In this document: positions 44,230 through 53,062 of the stretch, piece by piece | How positions within the stretch are numbered: position 1 is the first letter of the stretch | Layout of the letters: every line of letters begins with the position of its first letter | Assembly: GCF_002855515.1 (NCBI RefSeq) | Contig: NZ_PKRP01000005.1 | Span: 248,001-312,000, forward strand | Source of the DNA: Rhizobium sp. TH135 | GTDB lineage: Bacteria > Pseudomonadota > Alphaproteobacteria > Rhizobiales > Rhizobiaceae | Direction: 5' to 3' | DNA length: 64,000 nucleotides | The notes under the pieces: model-generated | What the model saw: the letters and a program-made list of their open reading frames with translations, nothing else | The model's database searches: none | What the model was told of the DNA's origin: nothing | Position numbers and translations under genes: made by a program

Positions 44230-44856
44230 GTGGCGGAAACGGCACTCGCCCATCGCCATACGGTCATGCCGCATGCCGAACGCGGCATGGTGATCGGCCT
44301 CTTCGGAGGCTCCTTCAATCCACCACACCAGGGGCACCTGCTCGTGGCCGAAATCGCCTTGCGGCGTCTCAGTCTTGACCAGCTCTGGTGGTTGGTAACA
44401 CCGGGCAACCCGCTGAAGAGCCAGAAGGAATTGGCACCGCTCGCTGAGCGCCTGGCCGCCTGCGAGACGCTTGCCGTAGACCCACGGATCAAGGTCACCG
44501 CCTTCGAGAAAACGCTCGGAACGAGTTACACCGCAAAGACGCTGGAATTCATCCGCGCCCGCAATCCGCATGTGCATTTCATCTGGATTATGGGGGCCGA
44601 CAACCTCGCCGGTTTCCACCGCTGGCAACGCTGGCAGAAGATCGCGAGCACCTTCCCAGTTGCCGTCATCGACCGGCCAGGATCGACCCTCGCCTATCTC
44701 TCGTCGAAGATGGCGCGGACGTTCGATTATGCTCGGATCGACGAGGAAGATGCGGGGGTGCTGTGGCAGAAGCGGGCGCCGGCATGGACCTTCATTCACG
44801 GGCCGCGCTCGACGCTGAGTTCCTCTGCGATCAGGGCGGCTGCGCACAAACCATGA
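44230..44856 (+). CDS. nadD: nicotinate-nucleotide adenylyltransferase
   Basis: This 208-residue enzyme makes NaAD from NaMN and ATP in NAD synthesis. It has the nucleotidyltransferase motif GLFGGSFNPPHQGHLL (about residue 22), WWLVTPGNPLKSQ, WIMGADNLAGFHRW and the closing SSSAIRAAAHKP in place of the common SSTxIR. GTG 44230, one base after the proA stop, gives MAETALAHRH; ATG 44266 is the alternative. A reading starting earlier inside proA is not credible. Confidence 0.94.
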   Translation: MAETALAHRHTVMPHAERGMVIGLFGGSFNPPHQGHLLVAEIALRRLSLDQLWWLVTPGNPLKSQKELAPLAERLAACETLAVDPRIKVTAFEKTLGTSYTAKTLEFIRARNPHVHFIWIMGADNLAGFHRWQRWQKIASTFPVAVIDRPGSTLAYLSSKMARTFDYARIDEEDAGVLWQKRAPAWTFIHGPRSTLSSSAIRAAAHKP

Positions 44857-44987
44857 GACAGACGATCAAGGCTGACATTTTCCACCATGCCTTGAAAGAT
44901 TAACAGATCAGTGCCACCTTTTATCTGCGATCCCAGTTAGGAGAATCGCAGACGTGCTGTTCTGTTTTGCCAAGGAAAGGACGAACT

Positions 44988-45398
44988 CTGACAACAGTAC
45001 ACACCAAGGGACGCGCTTCCCGCGCTATCCCGAAGAGCATGGAACGTGGCGCCGATGCTGCAGCCCGTGCGCTTGAGCTGGTCCTCGCAAGCCTCGAGGA
45101 CTCAAAGGCAGAAGACATCGTCTCCATCGACATTGCCGGAAAATCGGCGCTGGGCGACTACATGGTGGTCGTATCCGGACGCTCGAACAGGCATGTTTCG
45201 GCGATCAGCGAACATCTCATTTCCGACCTCAAGGACGAAGGCATGGGCTCTGCCCGCGTCGAAGGCCTGGAGACCGGCGATTGGGTCCTGATCGACACCG
45301 GGGACATCATCGTGCATGTGTTTCGACCTGAAATCCGCGAATTCTACAACCTGGAAAGGATGTGGGCAGCGCCGGAGATCGAGGATCGCCTGCACTGA
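44988..45398 (+). CDS. rsfS: ribosome silencing factor RsfS
   Basis: This protein of about 136 residues has the RsfS/DUF143 core ARALELVLASLEDSKAEDIV, GDYMVVVSGRSNRHVSAISE, EGLETGDWVLIDTGDIIVHV and FRPEIREFYNLERMWA. It binds L14 and prevents subunit joining in starvation. The start is unclear: CTG 44988 sits 8 nt after AAGGAAAGG, TTG 44967 precedes that site, and ATG 45039 would still leave the domain intact. The core order nadD-rsfS-rlmH supports the call. Confidence 0.93.
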   Translation: MTTVHTKGRASRAIPKSMERGADAAARALELVLASLEDSKAEDIVSIDIAGKSALGDYMVVVSGRSNRHVSAISEHLISDLKDEGMGSARVEGLETGDWVLIDTGDIIVHVFRPEIREFYNLERMWAAPEIEDRLH

Positions 45399-45501
45399 AA
45401 ACGGCCGGCCGTCCGTCGGACGGTCCCGAAGCCGGATTGACACGGCGGGGCTCTTCCTGCCGATAGAGATGGTTTTGTGACCTGAAACTGGAACTGCCCG
45501 C

Positions 45502-45984
45502 ATGAAAATTGGCATCTATGCCGTTGGCCGGCTGAAAACCGGACCAGAGAAGGAACTCGCGTCCCGCTATCTGGACCGCTTCGCCAAGGCCGGACCGCAA
45601 TGCGGCCTCGAATTCACACGCTCCGTGGAGCTGAACGAAAGCCGCGCCGGCAATGCCGACACCAGAAAGCGCGAGGAAGCCCAAGAGCTTTCCCGCCAGA
45701 TCCCCGACGGCGCGCTCATCGTGGTCCTCGACGAGCGCGGCAAGGCCTTCGACAGTGCCGAATTCGCCAAATTCGTCGGTGACGCAGCCGATAACGGCCA
45801 GCGCGATATGGCCTTCGTCATCGGCGGTGCCGATGGTATCGATCCCGACCTTAGAGATCGCGCCCGCCTCGTCCTCAATCTCGGCAAGCTCACCTGGCCG
45901 CACCAACTCGTGCGCATCCTGATCGCCGAGCAACTCTATCGGGCCGTGACCATCCTGACGGGACACCCCTATCACCGCGTTTGA
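45502..45984 (+). CDS. rlmH: 23S rRNA (pseudouridine1915-N3)-methyltransferase
   Basis: This 160-residue SPOUT methyltransferase starts MKIGIYAVGRLKTGPEKELA. It has LIVVLDERGKAFDSAEFAKF and the SAM-knot FVIGGADGIDPDLRDRARLV, and closes with LPHQLVRI-like LTWPHQLVRILIAEQLYRAV and ILTGHPYHR. It modifies helix 69 of 23S rRNA. It follows rsfS after 103 bp and precedes the EnvC gene. Confidence 0.97.
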   Translation: MKIGIYAVGRLKTGPEKELASRYLDRFAKAGPQCGLEFTRSVELNESRAGNADTRKREEAQELSRQIPDGALIVVLDERGKAFDSAEFAKFVGDAADNGQRDMAFVIGGADGIDPDLRDRARLVLNLGKLTWPHQLVRILIAEQLYRAVTILTGHPYHRV

Positions 45985-46065
45985 TTCACCGAGACCGATC
46001 GGCGAGGCAATGCTTTGCCTTGGCCGCAAATCAGCGTATTTTCGCGGCCGAACCGGATAGAGCCC

Positions 46066-47544
46066 TTGCCCATTGTCGCCAGAGATACAGCAGCCGTCAT
46101 TGAAGGCCGCCGCCACAAGGCCGGTCTGGCGGTGGCTTGCCTTCTCGGAGGCCTCCTGGCTTCGGCTTCGCCGATTTCAACCCGAGCCCAGCAGACCCCG
46201 GCACCGGCCTCTGGCACGACAACCGGATCGCTGCCGACAACCCTGACTCAGACGGGCGACCGTGTCGTCGCGGAGCCAGCACCGGACCCGGCGCTGGAAC
46301 TGCGCTCAAAACGCGATCAGGTGAGCGCCGAGCTGCAGGCCATCGCGTCCAGCATGAAGCTGTCGGAAGAAAAGACGACAGAACTGCAGAAAAGCATCGA
46401 CGATCTCGAGAAGACCTCGGAGAGCCTGAAGACGGCGCTGATCGAGTCCGCCCAGCGTCGCAAGGATATCGAGAAGCAGATCAGCGAAGGCGAGAAGCGC
46501 CTGGCTGACATCGGCCTGCGTGAGGACAATATCCGTGCCTCGTTCCGCGAACGTCGGTCGATGCTGGCTGAGGTTCTGGCAGCCCTTCAGCGCATGGGAC
46601 GGAACCCGCCGCCCGCTCTTCTCGTCAGCCCCGAGGATGCCTTGGGCTCGGTGCGCACCGCGATCCTGCTCGGCGCCGTCGTACCCGGGATCCGCCACGA
46701 GACGGACAAGCTGGCCGCTGATCTCGAAGAGTTGATCGCGCTCCGCGACGCCGGGAAAAAGGAAATGGATGGCATGGTAGCCGCCATTGCCAACCGCCAG
46801 GAAGAAGAGCGGCGGATGGACTTGCTAGTGGCGGAAAATGAGAGGCTCGCCCGCACCAACTCCCTCCAGCTTCAGGCCGAACGCAAGCAATCAGAGGCAC
46901 TTGCCGAGCGAGCGTCGACGATGGAAGCGCTGATCCGTTCGCTGGAAAACGAGATCACCTCGGTCCGGCAGGCGGCCGAGTTAGCGAGGGCAGAAGAGCT
47001 GAAAAGAAGCCAGATGAGCGAGGAGCAGCGGGCCCGCGCCCTGGAGCTCGCCCAGTCTGGACTGCCCGATAAAAACCGCATTGCGCCAGCATATCCTTTC
47101 TCTGATCTGAAGCAGAAACTGGAATTGCCGGTTGCCGGCGAAACCCTGCGGCAGTTCGGTGATCCGGACGGAACAGGCCACCAGGCTCAGGGCGTCGTTA
47201 TTGCCTCACAGCCCGGCGCGCTCGTGACCGCACCGGCGGATGCATGGGTAGTGTTTGCTGGAAATTTCCGAAGCTACGGCCAGATGATCATTCTGAACAC
47301 GGGCGACGGCTATCACATGGTGCTATCGGGCATGGACCGGATCAGCACCAGTCAAGGCAAGTTCGTGCTCTCCGGGGAGCCTCTGGCGACCATGGGTGAG
47401 AAAAGAGTGGCAAGCGCCACCGCTTTGGCGCTGGAAACCGATCGGCCGACGCTTTACATTGAACTTCGGAAAGACGGTAAACCGGTTGATTCCCGTCCCT
47501 GGTGGGCCGGAGGCGATTCTGGAAAGGCACAGAATGATACGTAG
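46066..47544 (+). CDS. envC: murein hydrolase activator EnvC family protein
   Basis: This 492-residue periplasmic protein has an N-terminal signal-like segment (GLAVACLLGGLLASASPIST). Two long coiled coils span roughly residues 80-330 (many EL/KL/E heptads, e.g. SVELQ- and KKEMDGMVAAIANRQEEERR). The C-terminal LytM domain (from QFGDPDGTGHQAQGVVIASQ) appears degenerate: in GDGYHMVLSGMDRI the usual zinc ligands are not all present. EnvC proteins activate amidases for daughter-cell separation. TTG 46066 is chosen for its GGATAGAG site; TTG 46015 is possible. It overlaps ctpA by 11 bp. Confidence 0.9.
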   Translation: MPIVARDTAAVIEGRRHKAGLAVACLLGGLLASASPISTRAQQTPAPASGTTTGSLPTTLTQTGDRVVAEPAPDPALELRSKRDQVSAELQAIASSMKLSEEKTTELQKSIDDLEKTSESLKTALIESAQRRKDIEKQISEGEKRLADIGLREDNIRASFRERRSMLAEVLAALQRMGRNPPPALLVSPEDALGSVRTAILLGAVVPGIRHETDKLAADLEELIALRDAGKKEMDGMVAAIANRQEEERRMDLLVAENERLARTNSLQLQAERKQSEALAERASTMEALIRSLENEITSVRQAAELARAEELKRSQMSEEQRARALELAQSGLPDKNRIAPAYPFSDLKQKLELPVAGETLRQFGDPDGTGHQAQGVVIASQPGALVTAPADAWVVFAGNFRSYGQMIILNTGDGYHMVLSGMDRISTSQGKFVLSGEPLATMGEKRVASATALALETDRPTLYIELRKDGKPVDSRPWWAGGDSGKAQNDT

Positions 47545-48853
47545 GGTCTCTCTTCTTCTCGTCGGCGCACTGATGGGCGCAACTGCGATGAGCGTCATCT
47601 ATTCGGCAGGTGTTCCGGCGCAAGCGGCGGGCAATTCTACCTATAAAGAACTCTCCATCTTCGGCGACGTCTTCGAGCGCATCCGCGCCCAATACGTCAC
47701 GCCGCCAGACGAGAACAAGCTGGTCGAAAGTGCCATCAATGGCATGTTGACCTCGCTCGACCCGCATTCTGTCTACATGAACGCCAAGGATGCGGCCGAC
47801 ATGCAGACCCAGACCCGCGGTGAATTCGGCGGCATCGGCATCGAAGTCACGATGGAAGAAGAGCTGGTCAAGGTCATCACCCCGATCGATGACACGCCCG
47901 GCGCCAAGGCTGGCATCCTCGCTGGCGACTTCATCTCCGAGATCAACGGCGAAAGTGTTCGCGGTCTGAAGCTCGAGGAAGCCGTCGAGAAGATGCGCGG
48001 CGCGGTCAACACGCCGATTAAGCTGACCATCCTGCGCGAAGGCGCCGACAAGCCGATCGAGCTCAGCGTCACGCGCGAAATCATCCCGATCCGGGCTGTG
48101 AAGTCCCGCGTTGAAGGCGATGTCGGCTATCTCCGCGTCATCTCTTTCACCGAGAAGACCTATGACGACCTGGAAGCCGCGATTGAGAAGATCAAGAAGG
48201 AATTGCCGGGCGACAAGCTGAAGGGCTATGTCCTCGACCTGCGCCTCAATCCGGGCGGTCTTCTCGATCAGGCGATCTACGTCTCTGACGCCTTCCTGGA
48301 GCGTGGCGAAGTGGTTTCCACCCGTTCGCGCGATCCGCAGGACACCCGTCGCTTCAACGCGACGGCGGGCGATCTGACCGACGGCAAGCCAGTCATCGTG
48401 CTGGTCAACGGCGGCTCCGCCTCGGCATCCGAGATCGTGGCCGGCGCTCTGCAGGACCTGAAGCGTGCGACGGTGCTTGGCACCCGCTCCTTCGGCAAGG
48501 GATCGGTTCAGACGATCATCCCGATGGGCGAAAAGGGTGCGTTGCGCCTGACGACGGCGCTCTATTACACGCCGTCGGGCAAGTCGATCCAGGGCACCGG
48601 CATCGAGCCGGACATCAAGGTCGACCAGCCGCTGCCGGAAGAGCTCCAGGGCAAGGTTCGCACCGAAGGCGAATCCTCGTTGCCTGGCCATATCAAGGGC
48701 CAGAACGAGAGCGAGGAAGGCTCCGGCTCCGTCGCTTACGTTCCGCCGGAAGCTAAGGACGACGTCCAGCTCAACTATGCGCTCGATCTGCTGCGCGGCG
48801 TAAAGAACGACCCGGCCTTCCCGGCCGATCCTCAGAAGGCGTCGCTTCAGTAA
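47534..48853 (+). CDS. ctpA: S41 family C-terminal processing protease CtpA
   Basis: This 439-residue secreted serine protease has an N-terminal membrane/signal segment (RRVSLLLVGALMGATAMSVI). A PDZ domain follows (FGGIGIEVTMEEELVKVITP to about residue 190), then the catalytic pair: Ser in VNGGSASASEIVAGAL and Lys in TRSFGKGSVQTI. LDLRLNPGGLLDQAIYVSD is a family marker. It cleaves C-terminal tails of periplasmic proteins, possibly cell-wall hydrolases, and its coupling to envC suits this. ATG 47534 lies 6 nt after GGAAAGGCAC. A strong terminator follows. Confidence 0.95.
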   Translation: MIRRVSLLLVGALMGATAMSVIYSAGVPAQAAGNSTYKELSIFGDVFERIRAQYVTPPDENKLVESAINGMLTSLDPHSVYMNAKDAADMQTQTRGEFGGIGIEVTMEEELVKVITPIDDTPGAKAGILAGDFISEINGESVRGLKLEEAVEKMRGAVNTPIKLTILREGADKPIELSVTREIIPIRAVKSRVEGDVGYLRVISFTEKTYDDLEAAIEKIKKELPGDKLKGYVLDLRLNPGGLLDQAIYVSDAFLERGEVVSTRSRDPQDTRRFNATAGDLTDGKPVIVLVNGGSASASEIVAGALQDLKRATVLGTRSFGKGSVQTIIPMGEKGALRLTTALYYTPSGKSIQGTGIEPDIKVDQPLPEELQGKVRTEGESSLPGHIKGQNESEEGSGSVAYVPPEAKDDVQLNYALDLLRGVKNDPAFPADPQKASLQ

Positions 48854-48865
48854 AGCACTTGAATT

Positions 48866-48902
48866 GGCCGCCCGCGTATCGATGATGCGCGGGCGGCCTT
48901 TT
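48866..48902 (+). terminator. terminator after ctpA
   Basis: GGCCGCCCGCG (48866-48876) pairs perfectly with CGCGGGCGGCC (48888-48898), an 11-bp stem followed by TTTT. Confidence 0.88.
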
Positions 48903-48937
48903 CGTATCTGGGCCTTCGGCATCACTGGAAGTTTCGC

Positions 48938-50119
48938 ATGGACCTTCATGCACCGCTCGGTCAGGAGCGAAAGGACAAGAACCGGAGAGGCGGGCGCCTC
49001 CGCCTGTCCACCGTATCATCGGTGATTGCTGTTCTGGCGCTGACAGGCCTGTCTGCCTGGACGGCACTCTCGCCAGTGGCCCTGCGCACCGAACCACCGA
49101 TCGGTCTGACACCCACACCACCTGACGCAAAGAACGTTGCCGAAGCCGAGACGGCTGTCGACCCGACGGAACGCCCCACGGGCTTGGCAACGAGCGGCCC
49201 GAACGACGGCGCCGTGATCCGTCGCACCACGACGGCGGACGGCAATACCGTCACCACCTTCAGTCCGAATGCCAGGCAGGGTCCCGTCGTCATCGGCGCC
49301 AGCTCGACCCAGGATCCCCGTCTTGCGGGACAGCCCAATGAAGATCTGATCGAATTGACGGACGCCGGAGAGCTTCCGACCGTCTCCGCCTCCGGTCTTC
49401 GCCCCGTCGATTTCTACGCCCGGCGATGGTCCGGTGCGCGGGGTACCCGGATCGCGATCGTCATCGGCGGCATCGGCCTCAGCCAGACCGGCAGCCAGAA
49501 GGCCGTCACCGACCTCCCCGAAGACATCACGCTCGCCTTTGCCGCAACCGGCAACAGCTTGCAGCGCTGGATGCAGGAGGCACGGCGCAAGGGACACGAG
49601 ATCGTCCTGCAGGTGCCGATGGAGCCTTTCGACTATCCGGCCATGGATCCGGGACGCGGCACCCTGCTGACCGAAAAGGCGGCAGCCAGCAATCTTGCCA
49701 ACCTCCACCAGGCCATGGCGCAGATCACCAATTACACCGGGATCATGAACTACATGGGCGCCCGCTTCATGGCCGACGACAAGGCCATGGATCCTGTGAT
49801 GCGCGACATCGGTAAACGCGGTCTGATGTTCCTCGATGACGGCTCGACCGCACGATCGCTCTCAGGCGATTTCGCCAAGGCGATCGGCATCCCGCACGCC
49901 TATGCGGACGTCATGATCGACGCCCAGGTTGATCGTCAGGCGATCCTTGCCAAGCTCGACGAGCTGGAGCGCATCGCACGGCGCAACGGCCAGGCGATCG
50001 GCGTTGGTGCGGCCTTCGACGAAACGATTGCAGCCGTCGCCGAGTGGCGCAACGAGGCTGTCGCCCGCGGCATCGAATTTGTCGGCGTCTCTGCGCTGGC
50101 CAACGAAAACAGACCCTGA
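48938..50119 (+). CDS. divergent polysaccharide deacetylase family protein (YibQ/DUF610)
   Basis: This 393-residue protein has one N-terminal membrane anchor ([20 protein letters not shown], about residues 24-43), a Pro/Thr-rich linker to about residue 160, and a NodB-like domain. Markers are [40 protein letters not shown] and [20 protein letters not shown]. The fold is that of polysaccharide deacetylases, but the YibQ group lacks a proven substrate; it is usually encoded after ctpA and before rppH in rhizobia. The periplasmic location is inferred. Confidence 0.9.
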   Translation: MDLHAPLGQERKDKNRRGGRLRLSTVSSVIAVLALTGLSAWTALSPVALRTEPPIGLTPTPPDAKNVAEAETAVDPTERPTGLATSGPNDGAVIRRTTTADGNTVTTFSPNARQGPVVIGASSTQDPRLAGQPNEDLIELTDAGELPTVSASGLRPVDFYARRWSGARGTRIAIVIGGIGLSQTGSQKAVTDLPEDITLAFAATGNSLQRWMQEARRKGHEIVLQVPMEPFDYPAMDPGRGTLLTEKAAASNLANLHQAMAQITNYTGIMNYMGARFMADDKAMDPVMRDIGKRGLMFLDDGSTARSLSGDFAKAIGIPHAYADVMIDAQVDRQAILAKLDELERIARRNGQAIGVGAAFDETIAAVAEWRNEAVARGIEFVGVSALANENRP

Positions 50120-50126
50120 GGATACC

Positions 50127-50660
50127 ATGACCGAGCACCTGTCGAACAAGCCCAAGGTAAAGGCCGAGGATCTTCCCTATCGTCCCTGCGTCGGGATCAT
50201 GGTGCTCAACCGGGAAGGTCTGGTCTGGTCTGGCCGGCGTATTGCAGAAGGCAATTCCGAATATGACGGCTCGCCACAGCTTTGGCAGATGCCGCAAGGC
50301 GGCATCGACCCGGGTGAAGATGCGCTGCCGGCCGCCATGCGCGAGCTCTACGAGGAAACCGGCATGAAGACCGTGTCGCTACTCGCCGAGGCAAGCCGCT
50401 GGATCAATTACGACCTCCCTGCAGAACTGATCGGCATCGGCTTGAAGGGCAAGTTCCGCGGCCAGACCCAGCGCTGGTTTGCCTTCCGCTTCGAAGGCGA
50501 CGAAAGCGAGATCGCCATCAACCCGCCGCCTGGTGGTCACGAGGCGGAGTTCGATGCCTGGGCCTGGAAGCCTATGCAGGAGTTGCCGGATTTGATCGTG
50601 CCCTTCAAGCGCCGCGTCTACGAAGAAGTAGTCGCAGAGTTCGCCCATCTGGCAAAGTAA
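50127..50660 (+). CDS. rppH: RNA pyrophosphohydrolase
   Basis: This 177-residue Nudix hydrolase has the box [20 protein letters not shown] followed by TGM, fitting G-x5-E-x7-REL-x-EE-x-GM. It also shows [19 protein letters not shown] and QLWQMPQGG before it, and [13 protein letters not shown] after it. RppH (IalA/NudH) removes pyrophosphate from mRNA 5' ends and starts decay. It is 7 bp downstream of the deacetylase gene with TGAGGATACC as ribosome-binding site. Confidence 0.95.
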   Translation: MTEHLSNKPKVKAEDLPYRPCVGIMVLNREGLVWSGRRIAEGNSEYDGSPQLWQMPQGGIDPGEDALPAAMRELYEETGMKTVSLLAEASRWINYDLPAELIGIGLKGKFRGQTQRWFAFRFEGDESEIAINPPPGGHEAEFDAWAWKPMQELPDLIVPFKRRVYEEVVAEFAHLAK

Positions 50661-50669
50661 GGTTAGCCC

Positions 50670-51575
50670 TCAGCCTTTGCACTGGTCCCGCCGATAGCGC
50701 TGCACGTGATCGACGAGAGCACGCAGTTTCGGCGCCATGTTGCGGCGATTGGGAAAGTAGAGATAGAAGCCCGGATAGGGCTTCAGATAGCCATCGAGAA
50801 CCGAGACGAGTTCGCCGCTTTCGAGATATGGCTCGAAGGTCTCGCGCACCGCATAGGTGAGCCCCGCACCCGCCAGCGCCATGCGAAGCATCAACCGCAA
50901 ATCGTTGGTGGTGATCTGCGGCGTAATCGCCACGTCGAAGCTGCGCCCGTCCTCCTCGAACTCCCAGGGTGCCGGAACCTCGTCCGGCGCCGGTCGCCAG
51001 CCGATGCAGCGATGCTGAGCAAGCTCCTTCGGATGCTGAGGCACACCGTGACGGGCAAGATAGGCGGGTGAGGCGACCACTGCCTCGCATTGCGCACCCG
51101 TCAGCGGGATCGCCACCATATCTTTTTCGATCACCTCGCCCAGCCGCACGCCCGCATCGAAGCCGCGGGAAACGATGTCCCAGGTCTCGTCGGTCACCGT
51201 CACATCGATGGTAATATCAGGATGCGCCTCGGCAAAGCTGCCCAGCAACGGCCCGGACAGAAAGGCGTCGGCAATCGAGGTGACGGCAATCTTCAAGTGC
51301 CCCGCCGGCCTAATATCTCCGCCGAGATCCTCAAGCGCGGCCCCGATATCCGCCATCGGACGGCCAAGCATCGCCAACAGTCTCGTCCCGGATTCGGTTA
51401 GCCGAACACTGCGCGTCGTGCGCACCACAAGCGCGATGCCACAGGCGTTTTCAAGCCGCTGAACGCCCTGGCTGACAGCAGAGCGGGTTACACCGAGGCG
51501 CCGGGCGGCGGCGGCAAAACTCTGCTCCTCGGCAACCGCGAGAAACAGCGGCAACAGGTTCAAATCCAGCATCAT
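50670..51575 (-). CDS. LysR family transcriptional regulator
   Basis: This 301-residue regulator has a winged helix SFAAAARRLGVTRSAVSQGV (about residues 18-37) and RTTRSVRLTESGTRLL. An effector domain follows with HLKIAVTSIADAFLSGPLLG and ITIDVTVTDETWDIVSRGFD. ATG 51575 (or 51572) starts the protein; readings back to 51659 have no support. It is divergent from the secreted NTF2-like gene, which may be its target, and convergent with rppH. It resembles the many rhizobial LysR proteins near oxidoreductase genes; effector unknown. Confidence 0.9.
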   Translation of the reverse strand: MMLDLNLLPLFLAVAEEQSFAAAARRLGVTRSAVSQGVQRLENACGIALVVRTTRSVRLTESGTRLLAMLGRPMADIGAALEDLGGDIRPAGHLKIAVTSIADAFLSGPLLGSFAEAHPDITIDVTVTDETWDIVSRGFDAGVRLGEVIEKDMVAIPLTGAQCEAVVASPAYLARHGVPQHPKELAQHRCIGWRPAPDEVPAPWEFEEDGRSFDVAITPQITTNDLRLMLRMALAGAGLTYAVRETFEPYLESGELVSVLDGYLKPYPGFYLYFPNRRNMAPKLRALVDHVQRYRRDQCKG

Positions 51576-51698
51576 TGTAAAGCACAACTCACCAATGTGG
51601 TCATCATCAGATGGATACCGACGACAACGCCACCCGTCTAGGGTCCCTTGCATCGGCAAAGCAATCCGCGCCGACCCACAAGACGAGAGGATTTCTCA

Positions 51699-52277
51699 AT
51701 GACCATTACCATCAGATCGATCCTAACCGGCGCGCTTGTCCTCGCCACCCTCCCCATGGCCCTGACCCAGGCAGCAGCAGCCGATACAGCTTGCGTCACA
51801 TCAGGCGCAGAAAGCCCGCTGGAACTGCATCGCGACTGGATCATGGAAGGCTGGGAACGGCGCGAAGGCGACCCCGCCTTCGTCTTCGCCACGAAGATGC
51901 AGCGCTATTACGATCTCGAGCAGACAGAAGGCGTGTTCTACGACAATTTCGCCCCCGGCAAGACGCAACTCTTCAGCGATTCCAGCCGCTACGGCGCCAA
52001 CTGGGAAGATCTGCAAAATGCCGCACGCTCCGTTCTCCACGGTCTGACCTCAGGCCATGACCAGCTGGTCGACGGCAAGGTTGCCTCCACCACGCTCGGC
52101 TTCGTCGGCCGTCTCGAACGGCTGAATGGGGAGGTTCTGGCCTTTGACGGCCGTTCTCAGCTTGGCTGGACCTGCACGGATGGCGCCTGGAAGATCCACC
52201 AGGAGCTGAACTATGCCTGGGTCGTCGAACCCGAAACCATTGTCGATGTGCTGGGAAAGGGAGAACTCACTCCGTGA
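51699..52277 (+). CDS. secreted NTF2/SnoaL-like protein
   Basis: This 192-residue protein has a signal peptide (MTITIRSILTGALVLATLPM, cleavage after AAA near residue 27). A compact domain follows with ELHRDWIMEGWERREGDPAF, FYDNFAPGKTQLFSDSSRYG and TCTDGAWKIHQELNYAWVVE. These fit a SnoaL/NTF2-like cone fold, often seen in scavenging or detoxification proteins; no catalytic residues can be assigned. GAGAGGATTTCTCA precedes ATG. It overlaps the next small gene by 4 bp and faces a LysR regulator. Confidence 0.78.
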   Translation: MTITIRSILTGALVLATLPMALTQAAAADTACVTSGAESPLELHRDWIMEGWERREGDPAFVFATKMQRYYDLEQTEGVFYDNFAPGKTQLFSDSSRYGANWEDLQNAARSVLHGLTSGHDQLVDGKVASTTLGFVGRLERLNGEVLAFDGRSQLGWTCTDGAWKIHQELNYAWVVEPETIVDVLGKGELTP

Positions 52278-52528
52278 GCGATGACGCCCAGGCAAGCCAT
52301 CCCTATGTCGGTCTATGGGTGACGGAGGACGGGCATATCCGCCACGAACTTCTGCCCAACAACCGCTATGTCGAAGCACGCGGCAATCGCGAGCGGGCCT
52401 ATCTCGGCCGCTACAAGGTAACCGGAACCCATATCGACTATTGGGACGACACGGGCTTTACCGCTGACGGCGATTTTCGCGATGGTGTCCTCTACCATGC
52501 CGGCATGGTCTTGCGCCGGGAACGCTGA
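52274..52528 (+). CDS. Atu4866 domain-containing small protein
   Basis: This 84-residue protein (GTG start overlapping the previous stop) contains YVGLWVTEDGHIRHELLPNN, ARGNRERAYLGRYKVTGTHI and DDTGFTADGDFRDGVLYHAG. This is the pattern of the Atu4866 family, named after an Agrobacterium protein of known beta-barrel structure but unknown function. Coupled translation with the secreted NTF2-like gene suggests a shared process. It has no signal peptide. Confidence 0.85.
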   Translation: MSDDAQASHPYVGLWVTEDGHIRHELLPNNRYVEARGNRERAYLGRYKVTGTHIDYWDDTGFTADGDFRDGVLYHAGMVLRRER

Positions 52529-52582
52529 TCCCGATCCTTTGAAGGGCGGCTCCTCGGAGCCGCCCTATTGCTTGACACGCCA

Positions 52583-52993
52583 TCATGCAGCAGCACTAGC
52601 ACCGGTCCCCACGGCAAAATCTTCATCCGCCCAGCCGGTCATGCCGCCGATCATCACCTTGACCCTGCGCCCCAACCGCGCAAGCCGAAGCGCCGCCCGA
52701 TCGGTGCCGTTGCAATGCGGTCCGGCGCAATAGACGACGAACAGCGTATCCTCGGGCCATTCCGCCATCTTCCGCTCGGTCATCTTGCCATGCGGCAGAT
52801 TGATCGCACCGGGCACATGCCCCCGTTCGAACAGCTTTGGCCCTCGAACGTCGAGCAACACGAAGTCGGGATCACCTCGGCTAAGGGATTCGTGTACGTC
52901 CCAGCAATCTGTCTCGAAGGAAAGTCTTGCCGCATAATGTACAGCAACCAAGGCAGGTTCGGCGGCGGGGATTTCACTGACGAGGCTCGGCAT
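52583..52993 (-). CDS. rhodanese-like domain protein
   Basis: This 136-residue single-domain sulfurtransferase-like protein has the CDC25/rhodanese start FVLLDVRGPKLFERGHVPGA and a catalytic loop with Cys in LFVVYCAGPHCNGTDRAALR. It has a second Cys and no typical six-residue CxxGxR loop, so substrate use may differ. It is divergent from the FtrA-like regulator, a pairing common in proteobacteria where FtrA-type regulators sit next to a rhodanese. Confidence 0.88.
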   Translation of the reverse strand: MPSLVSEIPAAEPALVAVHYAARLSFETDCWDVHESLSRGDPDFVLLDVRGPKLFERGHVPGAINLPHGKMTERKMAEWPEDTLFVVYCAGPHCNGTDRAALRLARLGRRVKVMIGGMTGWADEDFAVGTGASAAA

Positions 52994-53062
52994 GACGGGT
53001 TCCTTTCATTCGAACGATGAGAGGACCTTGCATTCGGGCAAGCTTCGATGAAACTGGCGTGA

